A stretch of 64,000 nt of DNA from Streptomyces sp. NBC_00490 (GCF_036013645.1 NZ_CP107869.1:9486001-9550000), one strand, 5' to 3'. Positions 1-9,320 are shown, counted from the stretch's first letter. Notes: a model not told the origin generated them from the sequence alone. A program made the numbers and translations.

Positions 1-660
1 TGCGGCCAGTGCCGACCGCCATCCCTCGAGACGGTCCTTGGCGGCGTACCACCGCTGGGGGCCGGCGAGGTGATGGACCGTCGCGTGTCCCAGGTCCAGC
101 AGATGCTCGACGACCGCCCGTGCCATCCGGTCGGCGCCCCGTCCCCCGAACAGCACCGTGGAGGCCGTGAAGGGCTGCGGTGCGCCGAGAACCAGCACCG
201 GCACGTCGACGCGGAGGGGTTCGGCTTCGCCGCCGCCCGGCTCGTCGATCGGCTCGGAGATGACGATGCCGTCCACGCCCTGATCGAGGAGCGAGCCGAC
301 GGCGCCGGCGAGGCCCGCCGGGTCGCCCTCCATCGTGTTGACCACGCGCAGCGCGTAGCCCGTGTCCCGGACGACCCGCTCCACACCCATGAGCAGTGAG
401 GCGGGACCGTACAGGGCCGTGCCCAGTGTCACCACGCCGATCGAGCGGGTCCGCCCGGAGGCCAGCGCCCGGGCGGCGTTGTTGCGCCGGTAGCCGAGCT
501 GTTCGGCGGCGTCGAGGACGCGCCGGCGTACGTCGGCGGAGACGTACGGCTCGTCGTTGAAGACCCTCGACACCGTCTTCTGGGAGACCCCGGCCACCCG
601 GGCCACATCCACACTGCGCGGTGCGCCGGGGCTTTTGTCCCGTCCAGTACCTCGCGTCAT
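1..660 (-). CDS. LacI-family transcriptional regulator (3' end off window)
   Basis: Sugar-responsive DNA-binding repressor of the LacI/GalR family, cut by the left window edge, so only about the first 220 residues are visible. The N-terminus carries the family helix-turn-helix (VDVARVAGVSQKTVSRVFND, about residues 17-36), followed by the hinge-helix region (NNAARALASGRTRSIGVV) and the start of the periplasmic-binding-like effector domain. The start is ATG at 660. The effector and target are unknown; the missing C-terminus would complete the effector domain. Two dyads lie upstream (706-747 and 765-783) and could be its own operators. Confidence 0.93.
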   Translation of the reverse strand, partial: MTRGTGRDKSPGAPRSVDVARVAGVSQKTVSRVFNDEPYVSADVRRRVLDAAEQLGYRRNNAARALASGRTRSIGVVTLGTALYGPASLLMGVERVVRDTGYALRVVNTMEGDPAGLAGAVGSLLDQGVDGIVISEPIDEPGGGEAEPLRVDVPVLVLGAPQPFTASTVLFGGRGADRMARAVVEHLLDLGHATVHHLAGPQRWYAAKDRLEGWRSALAA

Positions 661-950
661 GACGTCTCCCGATGGCCGCACGATCAAGCCCGCTCCCGTC
701 AGACGCCGTATGTCTGACTGCGCGGTCATGTCTACGCAGTCATACGGTGGCCGTCAAGAGCTCGGAACGTATCCGTAACGTTCGGTCGGTCCTGGGCCGC
801 CGACAGGACCGGCGCCGTGGCGGCGAACAACCGGCGCCGACAGCGGCGCGGCGGGCGTCTCGCACCCTGGAACGCGGCCTTCCTGCACGGCTCGGTCTGC
901 CGGGAGACGGGGGCTCTGACCAGGCGCGACGCTCAGGGAGGACCGGCGCG
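661..950. promoter_or_regulatory. Promoter region of the LacI gene with two dyad repeats
   Basis: This 290-bp gap between the lacI-like gene and the 3' end of a sensor kinase holds no convincing gene. It has two dyads. The first, 706-747, pairs CCGTATG with CATACGG and TGACTGCG with CGCAGTCA (right arm 4 nt shorter). The second, 765-783, is GAACGT-N7-ACGTTC. Both lie 45-125 bp upstream of the repressor start, which fits autoregulation by a LacI-type dimer. Binding is inferred only. Confidence 0.45.
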
Positions 951-2067
951 TCAGTGCGCTGGAGCGTCACCTGTCAGGGTGCCGGGAGACCGGGGCAGTT
1001 CCACGCTGACGCTGATCCCGCCCGCGGAGCGAGGGGTGAGGGTCAGGGTGCCGTCGTGTGCCTGCGTGATGGTGTTGACGATGGCCAGGCCGAGGCCGAC
1101 GCCCGCGTGGTCGGTGTGGATGCGCTCGGTGCCGCGCTGGAACGGTGCGGTGAGCGTGGAGATCACCTCTGGGGTGAGTTTCTCGCCGGTGTTCTCGACC
1201 GTGAGCACCACGGTCTCGGTGCGGACGCCGGTGTTCACCGACACGGTGCCCTGTCCCGGCAGGTTGTGGACGATCGCGTTGTGGACGAGGTTCATGCTCA
1301 GCTGGAGCAGCAGCGCGTGTGAGCCGTCGGTGGGGGCGATGTCGCCGGAGGTCTCGATGGTGACGCCGAGCTTTTCCGCCAGGGAGAGGAGTGTCTCGGT
1401 GGCTTCTTCCGCCAGGAGGGACAGGTCGACTCGTTCGCGGGTGAAGGAGCGCTGGCCGGCGCGGCTGAGCAGGAGCAGCGCCTCGGTGAGGTCGATCGCC
1501 CGGGTGTTGACGGCGTGGAGGCGCTCGATGATCTCGCCGGTGTCGTGGGTCGGATCGGTGCGGGCCACGTCGAGAAGCGACTTCGAGATAGCGAGCGGGG
1601 TGCGCAGCTCGTGAGAGGCGTTGGCCGCGAACCGGCGCTGTTCGGCGACGTGTTCCTCCAGGCGGGCGAGCATGGTGTCGAAGGCGTCGGCGAGCTCGCG
1701 GAACTCGTCCCTGCGGCCCGGCAGCCGGACCCGGTGGGCGAGCGAGCCGGTCGAGGCCAGGCGGGTCGCTTCGGTGATGCGGGTCAGCGGGGCGAGCATC
1801 CGGCCGGCGAGCAGCCACCCTCCCACGAGGCCGAACACCAGCAGGAACGCCAGCACCGCGACCGCCCTCGGCGCGAAGACGTGCAGAAGGACCGACCGGA
1901 TGGGAAAGACACCCGTGGGCCGGTCGTCGGGGTTGATGAGCATCGCGCGGTCGGGAACGTAGCGGAGGAGGAAGACCCACACCGCCGCGAGCAGCAGGGC
2001 GCCGGCGACCATGAGGAATCCGGCGTAGCTGAGGGTGAGCTTGAGGCGGACGCTCACACCGGGCGCT

Positions 2068-2075
<8 letters not shown>
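951..2075 (-). CDS. Membrane sensor histidine kinase, VanS-like position
   Basis: Membrane-bound sensor histidine kinase of 374 residues, partner of the response regulator just upstream. Two membrane segments (about residues 14-38 and 68-92) flank a short extracytoplasmic loop of about 30 residues. They are followed by a HAMP linker, a HisKA dimerisation helix with the phospho-acceptor motif SHELRTPL, an N-box (NLVHNAIVHN) and a G-box (GVGLGLAIV). ATG at 2075 overlaps the regulator stop by 8 bp, so the two are translationally coupled. The signal is unknown. The divergent DD-carboxypeptidase suggests a cell-wall stimulus, as in VanRS systems, but this is inferred from context. Confidence 0.93.
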
Positions 2076-2775
<700 letters not shown>

Positions 2776-2861
2776 GCTCCGAGGCTACGAGTCGGCGCCT
2801 ATCGTCGGCATATCGAAAACCGCATACGTGCCGACAACACCACGCTGCCTTGACTGTCGGT
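2776..2861. promoter_or_regulatory. Divergent promoter between regulator and vanY-like gene
   Basis: Short divergent promoter region. It contains related half-sites GTCGGCATA, GTGCCGACA and GTCGGTATG, arranged partly as inverted repeats of GTCGG. These could be sites for the OmpR-type regulator, whose family usually binds paired half-sites. No classic -10/-35 pair is obvious. Assignment is by position and repetition only. Confidence 0.35.
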
Positions 2862-3515
2862 ATGACGCGAACCGCACCATCTGCACGGACACCGACCCAC
2901 CGGCCGCGATGGCTCCTCGCCGTCGGCCTGTTCGTCGCCTTGGTGGGGCTCACCGCGGCCCTCGGCCACCAGGTGACGAAGTCCTCGTCCTCCTGGCCCC
3001 CCTTACCTCCTTCCACCGCATCACTCACGAGCCCTCATCGCGCTGAGCACCGTGGTGCGCTCGGCGAGGCCGGCGGTGTCGTCCCCGACGGCGTGACGGT
3101 CTTCGATGACGCGCTTCCGGCCGTGACCCACCTCGATCCGGATCTGCTCGAGGCCCTGCGCGAGGCTGCGACGGCTGCCACCGACGACGGCGTGGCGTTC
3201 TACGTCAACAGCGGCTGGCGTTCCCCCGAGTACCAGGACCAGCTTCTTCGTGAGGCGGTCTCCGAGTACGGATCCGAAGCCGAAGCCGCCCGATGGGTGG
3301 CCACCGCGGCGACGTCTCCCCACGTGTCGGGGGACGCGGTCGACATCGGCCGCTCCGACGCGACGGCGTGGCTGTCGACGCACGGCGCCGCGTACGGGCT
3401 GTGCCAGATCTACGAGAACGAACCCTGGCATTACGAACTGCGGACCGAGGCGATCGACCGGAATTGCCCCCGCATGTATGCCGACCCCACCCAGGACCCC
3501 AGGATGCAGCAGTGA
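2862..3515 (+). CDS. VanY-like D-Ala-D-Ala carboxypeptidase (peptidase M15)
   Basis: Extracytoplasmic zinc DD-carboxypeptidase of 217 residues that would trim the terminal D-Ala from peptidoglycan stem peptides. One N-terminal membrane segment (WLLAVGLFVALVGLTAALG, about residues 17-35) anchors or exports it. The M15 core shows SGWRSPEYQ, the zinc ligands in HVSGDAVDIG (His and Asp), and EPWHYEL with catalytic Glu and the third ligand His. ATG at 2862 is preferred; an in-frame TTG lies 12 nt upstream. It is followed within 23 nt by a VanJ-like gene. Removing D-Ala lowers glycopeptide binding, so a resistance or cell-wall maturation role is likely. Confidence 0.9.
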   Translation: MTRTAPSARTPTHRPRWLLAVGLFVALVGLTAALGHQVTKSSSSWPPLPPSTASLTSPHRAEHRGALGEAGGVVPDGVTVFDDALPAVTHLDPDLLEALREAATAATDDGVAFYVNSGWRSPEYQDQLLREAVSEYGSEAEAARWVATAATSPHVSGDAVDIGRSDATAWLSTHGAAYGLCQIYENEPWHYELRTEAIDRNCPRMYADPTQDPRMQQ

Positions 3516-3538
3516 CCAGCAGCGAGCGAGGACAGACG

Positions 3539-4657
3539 ATGGCACAGGCGGACACAGCGCAGCCCGCACAGGACGGCGCCGGCAGCCAGGAAGCCGACGC
3601 CGGTACCCGGCCCGCGGGTATCCGACAGGACCCCGACGCCGGAATCTGGCGCACGGCCGTCCACCGGGCGCTCCGCATCGGCTCCCGGCCGGAGCCGTGG
3701 AAGCGCGGCCCGGTGCTCGCCGCGCTGGCGCTGCTGCTGGGCCTGCTCATGCTGCTGCACGCGAAGATCCCGAACCGGACCGGTGGCCTCGGCAGTCTGG
3801 TCGAGACCTTCCTGCCGTGGTTCGGCCTGTTCATCCCGGTGCTGCTGGCCGCGGCCCTGTGGCGTCGCTCCGCCTCGACCGTGGTCGCGCTGCTGCTGCC
3901 GGCCATGGTCTGGCTGAACCTCTTCGGCGGGCTCCTCGGCGACAAGTCCCACGCGGGGGGCGACCTCACCGTGGCCGGCCACAACGTCGGCGCCGACAAC
4001 CCCGACCCGGCCGGCACCGCCCGCGACCTGGCCGCCTCGGGTGCGGACGTGCTGGCGCTGGAGGAGCTGACCGCGCAGGACCGGGTCGTGTACGAGAAGG
4101 GGCTGGCGAAGGCGTACCCGTTCCACACGGTCCAGGGCACGGTCGGGCTGTGGAGCAAGCTGCCGCTGTCGGACACCCGGCCGGTCGACACCGAGATGGA
4201 CGCCGGGCCGCTGGGGGCGACCAAGCCGGCCGACGTCAAGCTGGCCTACAACCGGGCACTGCGCGCCACGGTCGCCACGGACAACGGTCCCCTCGCCGTG
4301 TACGTCGCCCACCTGGGATCCGTACGCGTGACTCCCCGGACAGGCTTCTGGACCGGCTCGCGGGACAGGAACGCGCGGGCCCTCGCCAAGGCTGTCGCCG
4401 CCGAGCGGAACGAGCGCGTGGTGCTGCTCGGCGACCTGAACGGCACCATGGACGACCGCGCGCTCTCCGGCATCACCTCACGGCTGCACTCGGCACAGGA
4501 CACGGCCGGCGACGGCTTCGGCTTCACCTGGCCGGCGAAGTTCCCTGTGGCGCGGATCGACCAGATCCTGATCCGCGGCGTGGAGCCGGACAGCTCGTGG
4601 GTCCTGCCGGCCACCGGCAGCGACCATCTGCCGGTGGCCGCCCGCATCAGCTGGTGA
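3539..4657 (+). CDS. VanJ-like membrane endonuclease/exonuclease/phosphatase-fold protein
   Basis: Integral membrane protein of 372 residues. Three hydrophobic helices (about residues 60-76, 90-108, 112-127) precede an extracytoplasmic domain of the endonuclease/exonuclease/phosphatase superfamily. Fold landmarks include GHNVGADNP, LALEELT, the metal-site motif LLGDLNG and the C-terminal GSDHLPV. The architecture matches Streptomyces VanJ, reported to dephosphorylate undecaprenyl pyrophosphate and confer teicoplanin resistance; that match is from memory. ATG at 3539 has GAGGA upstream. A GTG at 3512 overlapping the preceding stop as GTGA is an alternative. It probably forms an operon with the carboxypeptidase. 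Confidence 0.85.
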   Translation: MAQADTAQPAQDGAGSQEADAGTRPAGIRQDPDAGIWRTAVHRALRIGSRPEPWKRGPVLAALALLLGLLMLLHAKIPNRTGGLGSLVETFLPWFGLFIPVLLAAALWRRSASTVVALLLPAMVWLNLFGGLLGDKSHAGGDLTVAGHNVGADNPDPAGTARDLAASGADVLALEELTAQDRVVYEKGLAKAYPFHTVQGTVGLWSKLPLSDTRPVDTEMDAGPLGATKPADVKLAYNRALRATVATDNGPLAVYVAHLGSVRVTPRTGFWTGSRDRNARALAKAVAAERNERVVLLGDLNGTMDDRALSGITSRLHSAQDTAGDGFGFTWPAKFPVARIDQILIRGVEPDSSWVLPATGSDHLPVAARISW

Positions 4658-5267
4658 ACGCCGAGGCAGCGGTCCGGTCGTTCGACGAGGCGGACTGCCA
4701 CAGAGCGGTCGAGAGCCATACCAGCACGACGCCGACGACGATGTGCAGGGCACTCGTCAGCACGGAATCGGGCAGCGCGATCAAGAAGGCGAACAGGGGC
4801 AGTGCGACGGCGTACCCCCACGCCGCAACCCTCGGAAGCATCCGGGCACGGATCAGCGCCGCCCCGAACAGCGCGCAGCCCACGGCGAAGACGAACGCCG
4901 AACCGAGGAGGGCGGGAACGGTGGGGCCCGTCAGTTCCGCTTCGATGACGTCGTCGTCCAGGTAGTAGAGCACCAGGTTCGCCGCGAACGCGGCCCCGCC
5001 GAACAGGCCGAGCCCGATGAGGTTCACGAGATAGGCGGTCTCTCCGAAGCGGCCGGTGGCGGGGCTCTGCCACTGGTGGAGCGCGGTGAGGAACGGCAGG
5101 GCCAACGCGGGGGACAGGGCGAGGAGGAGGCTGGTCACGGCGGTTTCGCCGGTGAATGCCTCGACGGCGGCGGGCAGTGCGATGAGCAGGCCGGACAGCA
5201 CCCCGCACAGGGCGCCGAAGCGGGGGAGCCGGGCGGGGACGGGCACAGAGCCGAACGCTGCGGACAT
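4647..5267 (-). CDS. Polytopic membrane protein of unknown function
   Basis: Protein of 206 residues with about six predicted membrane helices (for example FGALCGVLSGLLIALPAAV, LALPFLTALHQW, LVNLIGLGLFGGAAFAANLV and a C-terminal ALHIVVGVVLVWLSTALW). No catalytic motif is visible and I do not recognise the family with confidence. The start ATG at 5267 has GGAG 8 nt upstream. It overlaps the end of the VanJ-like gene by 11 bp tail to tail, so it is not in that operon. It is divergent from a NarL-type two-component system, which may control it. Confidence 0.8.
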   Translation of the reverse strand: MSAAFGSVPVPARLPRFGALCGVLSGLLIALPAAVEAFTGETAVTSLLLALSPALALPFLTALHQWQSPATGRFGETAYLVNLIGLGLFGGAAFAANLVLYYLDDDVIEAELTGPTVPALLGSAFVFAVGCALFGAALIRARMLPRVAAWGYAVALPLFAFLIALPDSVLTSALHIVVGVVLVWLSTALWQSASSNDRTAASAFTS

Positions 5268-5405
5268 GAGAGCCAACTCCGGTGTGTCGAAGGGCAGGTC
5301 AGGCCGAAACCGTAGGAAGCGAGCAGCCGGTCCGGGCAGGTGCCGAGCGGCCACATCGGCGACTGGAGGTCATCGGCGCCCGCGGTCGGTGGAGTGCCGT
5401 TCGGC

Positions 5406-6653
5406 ATGTGCCGTTCGTCCGTACTTCGCGGCTCCCGGCCGGAGTTCTCCCGTCGGTGTCGCCTGGCCCGCGCGTCCGGCCTAGCCTGGGCGGTGGCGTC
5501 GGGGGTGGGGGTGTGCATGTCGGCGTACGTGCCCGTGCCGTGGGTGTCACCGCTGCTGTACGGCGCGGTCTTCGCCGGCGGCATCTACTACCTGGCGGCG
5601 GATCTGGGCGCCGGCCCCGGGCTGTTGTCCTGGCGCACGGCCGGCTTCGTCGCCGGGCTCGTCGCCCTGTGCGCACTGGACTTGGTGGGGCGTCGGCGGA
5701 AGCTGCCGCGGGTGCCGCTGCTGCTCGCGCGGTGCGTGCTGACAGGCGCCGTCGTCGCGGCGGATGCCTCGGAACTCGCCCAAGTGCTGTTCGTACTCCT
5801 GCCGTTCACCGCCTACTTCGCGTTCGGCCGCACGACGGCGCTCGTTCTGGGGGCACTGTGCCTGACCGGACTGCTCACCGGCTTCCTGCTGACGGCCCCC
5901 GCCTGGTATCGCGACATGGAGTACGTGTCCGACCTGCTGATGGTCGCGGTCGGCCTGGTGCTGGCGATCTCGATGGCCGCCGTCGCCGTCGGCGAGCAAC
6001 GCGCCCGGAGAGAACTGCAGGCGTACGCCGCGCGCGTCGCGGAGCTGTCCGCGGCGACCGAACGCAACCGGCTCGCCCGCGACATCCACGACAGCCTCGG
6101 CCACCATCTCACCGCGATCTCGGTGCAGTTGGAGATCGCCTCCGAGTTCCGCGTCCTGGACCCGGAAGCTGCCGGACGGGCGATGACCGAGGCCAGACAG
6201 TCGGTGAAACTGGCCCTCGGCGACGTGAGGCAGTCGGTGCGCGCGCTGCGCGAAGACGCGCGCCCGTCCCTGTCGGCCACGCTCGCGGCATGGGCACGTG
6301 ACGGCGGTGCGGGGCCGTGCGTCAGCGTGGAGGTGACGGGGGAGGAGGACGGTTACGGCACCGCCGCACTGACCGCGTTGTACCGGGCCGCCCAGGAGGG
6401 GCTGACCAACGCGCTGCGCCACGCGCGGGCCTCGCGGGTGTCCGTCGCGGTCCGGCTGACCGAGGACACCGCACGGCTGGCGGTGACGGACGACGGCTGC
6501 GGCTTCACACCGGACCGGGCCACGGCCGGATTCGGCCTGACCGGCATGCGCGAACGGGTGCACCTGGTCGCCGGGAGCGTCGACATCGACAGCACACCGG
6601 GCGAGGGCACACGGCTCACCGTCGTCGTCCCGCGACGGGAAGGCGAGCGGTGA
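5406..6653 (+). CDS. NarL-family sensor histidine kinase
   Basis: Sensor kinase of 415 residues with about six N-terminal membrane helices and no large extracytoplasmic domain, so it probably senses within or near the membrane. The HisKA_3 dimerisation region holds the phospho-acceptor motif RLARDIHDSLGHHL. The ATPase domain shows AAQEGLTNALRHA (N-box) and GFGLTGMRERV (G-box). ATG at 5406 is used; a GTG at 5340 in frame would add 22 residues. Its stop overlaps the regulator start as GTGA, so the pair is coupled. Confidence 0.92.
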   Translation: MCRSSVLRGSRPEFSRRCRLARASGLAWAVASGVGVCMSAYVPVPWVSPLLYGAVFAGGIYYLAADLGAGPGLLSWRTAGFVAGLVALCALDLVGRRRKLPRVPLLLARCVLTGAVVAADASELAQVLFVLLPFTAYFAFGRTTALVLGALCLTGLLTGFLLTAPAWYRDMEYVSDLLMVAVGLVLAISMAAVAVGEQRARRELQAYAARVAELSAATERNRLARDIHDSLGHHLTAISVQLEIASEFRVLDPEAAGRAMTEARQSVKLALGDVRQSVRALREDARPSLSATLAAWARDGGAGPCVSVEVTGEEDGYGTAALTALYRAAQEGLTNALRHARASRVSVAVRLTEDTARLAVTDDGCGFTPDRATAGFGLTGMRERVHLVAGSVDIDSTPGEGTRLTVVVPRREGER

Positions 6654-7303
6654 GCCAGGAGCCGACGGCGGTACGGGTGCTGGTGGTGGACGACCAGCAG
6701 CTGATCCGGGACGGCATCGCCGCCCTGCTCTCGATCCGGCCGGGCATCACCGTCGTCGGTACGGCGGTCAACGGGCGGGAGGCCGTGGAGAAGGCGGTGG
6801 AACTGGGACCCGACGTCGTCCTGATGGACGTACGGATGCCGGAACTGGACGGCGTGGAGGCCGTCGCCGTGCTGCGCGGCCGGGCACCGGGGTGCCGGGT
6901 CGTGATGCTGACGACGTTCGACGACGAGGAGTACGTCGTCCAGGCGCTGCGCGCGGGAGCCAGCGGCTATCTGCTCAAGGACCTGCCGGCCGAGGAACTC
7001 GCGCAGGCGGTCTGCCTGGCGCACGCCGGAGTCACCCAGCTCGACTCCTCGGTGGCCGCCCGGCTCGCCGCCGCCCTGCCCCATGCCGCCCCCGAGCCGC
7101 CCGCCGCCGCTCCGGCCCTCAGCCCGCGCGAGATCGACATCCTGCGGCTCGTGGCGCGCGGCCGCACCAACCGGGAGATCGCCGCGCAGCTGTACCTCAG
7201 CGAAGGCACGGTGAAGAACCACGTATCCCGCATCCTCAGCCGCCTCGCCCTGCGCGACCGCACCCAGGCCGCACTGCGCGCCCGCGACCTCGGCCTGCTG
7301 TGA
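6650..7303 (+). CDS. NarL/FixJ-type response regulator
   Basis: Response regulator of 217 residues. The receiver starts VRVLVVDDQQLIRDG, carries the phospho-acceptor Asp in VVLMDVRMPE and the switch Lys in GYLLKDLPAEEL. The C-terminal LuxR-type helix-turn-helix reads LSPREIDILRLVARGRTNRE, then EGTVKNHVSRIL. The GTG start at 6650 overlaps the kinase TGA by 4 bp and has GGCGAG ahead. Targets are unknown; the membrane gene divergent from the pair is a candidate. Confidence 0.94.
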   Translation: MSQEPTAVRVLVVDDQQLIRDGIAALLSIRPGITVVGTAVNGREAVEKAVELGPDVVLMDVRMPELDGVEAVAVLRGRAPGCRVVMLTTFDDEEYVVQALRAGASGYLLKDLPAEELAQAVCLAHAGVTQLDSSVAARLAAALPHAAPEPPAAAPALSPREIDILRLVARGRTNREIAAQLYLSEGTVKNHVSRILSRLALRDRTQAALRARDLGLL

Positions 7304-7335
7304 ACCCCCGACCCCCTGGATGGGCGTGCCCTGCG

Positions 7336-8301
7336 CTAGAGCGGCCGCACGTAGCCGATCCACGTGTGCCGAGTGCGGAACCCGCATCGCTCGTACAGGC
7401 TCAGCGCACCGGTGGCATTGGCGCTGTCCACATTCAGAGCGGCTCGGTGAAAGCCCTGCTCCTGGCCGGTCCGCAGGCAGGTGGTGAGCAGCGCGGTGGC
7501 CACGCCGCTGCCACGCCAGGGCGGTCGGGTGCCGAGCCGGGCGATCCAGCATTCGCGGATGCCGGTCATCGCGGTGTCGGCGTCGTACTCGTGGCTGATC
7601 AGGTACCCGGCGACCTCGTCCCCGTCCAGCGCCAGGAACGACATGTCAGGCCGGAACGACCGGGCGCCGGTGGTGCCGTGACGCCACCGGTCGGCGCTGC
7701 TCGGGGTGTGACCCCAGTGGTCGCGGAACGCTTCGTTGTGCGCCAACCGGGTCGCCTCGTCGTATACCGCGGTGAAGGGGACGACGCGCAGCCCGCCCGC
7801 CGGGACCGTCACCGGGATCTCGTCGGACTCCAGCGGCCGACGCATGTCGAAGAACCAGCGTCGCGCCTCGAACCCGGCTCCCTGATACAGGTCCCGTTTG
7901 GTGGTGTTCGGCGCGTGGATCGGGATGTGTGCCTCGCCCGGCAGGTCGGGAAACCGCTCGCGATGCAGCTGTGCCGCCCGGGCCACCTGCCAGTTCACCA
8001 GGTCGGCGCCCACGCCTCGGCCGCGTGCGTCGGGTCGTACCGCCCCCTCGACGTGCACCTGGTGTACGTCGGTCGCGTCCGGCAGCCCCGTCGCCTTGGC
8101 GTAACCGATCAGTTCGCCGTGCGACCACACCCCCACCGAGTCCTGGGTCAACTCCAGGCGAGGGTCGCCCAGTTCTTCGGCGAGGTCGTCGGCGTCGTAG
8201 TGCTCGTCGGTGCCGTCGGCCGCCTCTACCGCGGCGAACAACTCGGCCAGGGCCGGGGCGTTGTCGAGCGTGAGGGGCCGGTGGACCGGCGTCGCATGCA
8301 T
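7336..8301 (-). CDS. Tandem-GNAT N-acetyltransferase
   Basis: Cytosolic acetyl-CoA-dependent acyltransferase of 321 residues with two GNAT domains. The first has the acetyl-CoA loop in VRPDARGRGVGADLV (about residues 90-105). The second has the loop in RPPWRGSGVATALL and ends with the strand-helix signature AALNVDSANATGALSLYERCGF. Tandem GNAT proteins of this kind occur across actinomycetes (MshD is one); this one is not close enough in visible motifs to name. The start is uncertain: ATG at 8301 fits the domain boundary, while an ATG at 8376 would add 25 residues of low complexity. It is transcribed towards the two-component pair. Confidence 0.85.
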   Translation of the reverse strand: MHATPVHRPLTLDNAPALAELFAAVEAADGTDEHYDADDLAEELGDPRLELTQDSVGVWSHGELIGYAKATGLPDATDVHQVHVEGAVRPDARGRGVGADLVNWQVARAAQLHRERFPDLPGEAHIPIHAPNTTKRDLYQGAGFEARRWFFDMRRPLESDEIPVTVPAGGLRVVPFTAVYDEATRLAHNEAFRDHWGHTPSSADRWRHGTTGARSFRPDMSFLALDGDEVAGYLISHEYDADTAMTGIRECWIARLGTRPPWRGSGVATALLTTCLRTGQEQGFHRAALNVDSANATGALSLYERCGFRTRHTWIGYVRPL

Positions 8302-8380
8302 GGGCGGCACGATAGGTGTCACTGCGGCCGGACGCACTTCAGTTTCGGGGCGCGTGGTGAATTCCGCCCCGGACATGGGC

Positions 8381-8386
8381 TAGAGT
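8381..8386 (+). promoter_or_regulatory. Candidate -10 box (TAGAGT) for the tRNA-like gene
   Basis: TAGAGT matches the Streptomyces housekeeping -10 consensus and lies about 42 nt upstream of the tRNA-like 5' end, which would give a leader of roughly 35 nt to be processed. The -35 region is poor (GTGAAT at an 18-nt spacing), so the assignment rests on the -10 and position. Confidence 0.4.
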
Positions 8387-8427
8387 TGATCACGAGCCGG
8401 TCGCCACAACTCTGGTCGACAGGCAGT

Positions 8428-8500
8428 GCGTTGGTGGTCCAAGGAAAGACGCCCCGCTTCCTGCGGGGAGAGGCAGGTGCAAGGCCTGCCCGGCGCTCCA
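8428..8500 (+). tRNA. Atypical tRNA-Gly (anticodon TCC) with encoded CCA
   Basis: A 73-nt cloverleaf can be folded by eye. The acceptor stem GCGTTGG/CCGGCGC has 7 pairs, two of them G-T. Then come T8, a 3-bp D stem GTC/GAC with a very short loop keeping A14, G18, G19 and A21, and G26. The anticodon stem is CCCCG/CGGGG with loop CTTCCTG (T33, anticodon TCC at 8459-8461). The variable loop is AGAG, the T stem is GCAGG/CCTGC with loop TGCAAGG, then discriminator T73 and CCA. Glycine identity features (G1-C72, C2-G71, G3-C70, C35, C36, U73) are present. It deviates from normal tRNAs at 55 (G, not T) and 37 (T, not purine) and in D-loop size. A terminator follows at once. It may be a non-translational or decaying tRNA-Gly. 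Confidence 0.7.
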
Positions 8501-8503
8501 TAT

Positions 8504-8543
8504 GGGGCCTGTCCGCATCTGCGGACAGGCCCCGCACGTTTTT
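8504..8543 (+). terminator. Rho-independent terminator after the tRNA-like gene
   Basis: Perfect 14-bp inverted repeat (GGGGCCTGTCCGCA at 8504-8517, complement at 8520-8533), then GCACG and five T residues at 8539-8543. It begins only 4 nt after the CCA end, which supports the tRNA-like RNA being a separate transcript. On the other strand it also lies just beyond the HAD gene. Confidence 0.85.
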
Positions 8544-8588
8544 CGGCTCGTCCCGGACAGGGGCCACGGCGGCAGCCGTGAGCGCCCG

Positions 8589-9320
8589 TCAGGCGTTCGT
8601 ACGGGTCAAGCGGTCGGGGAGGTCGGTGAGCTTCTCGATGCGGAGAACCGTCTCGTCTGCCGTCGGCGACGGTCCACCGGTGACGAAGTCGATGCCGCGG
8701 TCCAGCCAGACTCCGGTGAGTCCGGCGAGGGCGGCCGCGTTCACATCGCTTTCCAGCATGTCGCCCACGTTGACCGCCTGGACGGGGCCCGTACGCATCC
8801 ACCGGCAGGCGGCGGCGTAGGCGGCAGGCTTGGCCGCACCGAGCTCGGTCGGGGTCAGGACGGCTTCGAAGTAGTCCAGGAGACCGAACCGGGCCAGCTT
8901 GGCGCGCTGTTGGTCGGGATCCCCGTTGGTCAGAACAGCCAGACGCGGTCCCCCAGGGAGCCGTTTCAGGGTCTCCAGACATGGCTCGACATCGGGATAG
9001 CACTGCCACGCCTCCTCGAACACCGTGAGGTAACGCTCGGAGATCCAGGCGTCCAGCAGGCCGGGACTCTCCGGAACCGGCTCGCCGAGCATCGGCAGGA
9101 AGGAGCGGACCCTGCGCCGGTGGTGCTCGGCGAAGGAGCACTGACCGGCAAGGTATTCCCGCATGTGGCGTGCCTCCAGCGTCCACCACAAAGCTGTCAG
9201 CTCCTCCGGTGGAGCCGTCGCGTTCGGCGCGGCCCGGACGATCTGGCCGATCGTTTCCCAGACCGCGCTTCGATGATCGACCAGGGTGCCGTCCAGATCG
9301 AAGAAGATCACATCCGCCAT
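8589..9320 (-). CDS. HAD-superfamily hydrolase
   Basis: Cytosolic phosphatase-type hydrolase of 243 residues. Motif I is VIFFDLDGTLVD at the N-terminus (nucleophile Asp8 and acid/base Asp10), motif II is LAVLTNGD, the motif III lysine is in ELGAAKPAAY, and motif IV is VNVGDMLESDV. The helical cap between motifs I and II (about residues 20-100) suggests a type C1 cap and small phosphorylated substrates. The substrate cannot be predicted. The start ATG at 9320 puts motif I at the usual distance from the N-terminus. Confidence 0.92.
   Translation of the reverse strand: MADVIFFDLDGTLVDHRSAVWETIGQIVRAAPNATAPPEELTALWWTLEARHMREYLAGQCSFAEHHRRRVRSFLPMLGEPVPESPGLLDAWISERYLTVFEEAWQCYPDVEPCLETLKRLPGGPRLAVLTNGDPDQQRAKLARFGLLDYFEAVLTPTELGAAKPAAYAAACRWMRTGPVQAVNVGDMLESDVNAAALAGLTGVWLDRGIDFVTGGPSPTADETVLRIEKLTDLPDRLTRTNA

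Noticed and set aside
2850..2861. TTG start for the VanY-like gene
   Set aside because: ATG 2862 is in frame 12 nt later; no homology information favours the longer form.
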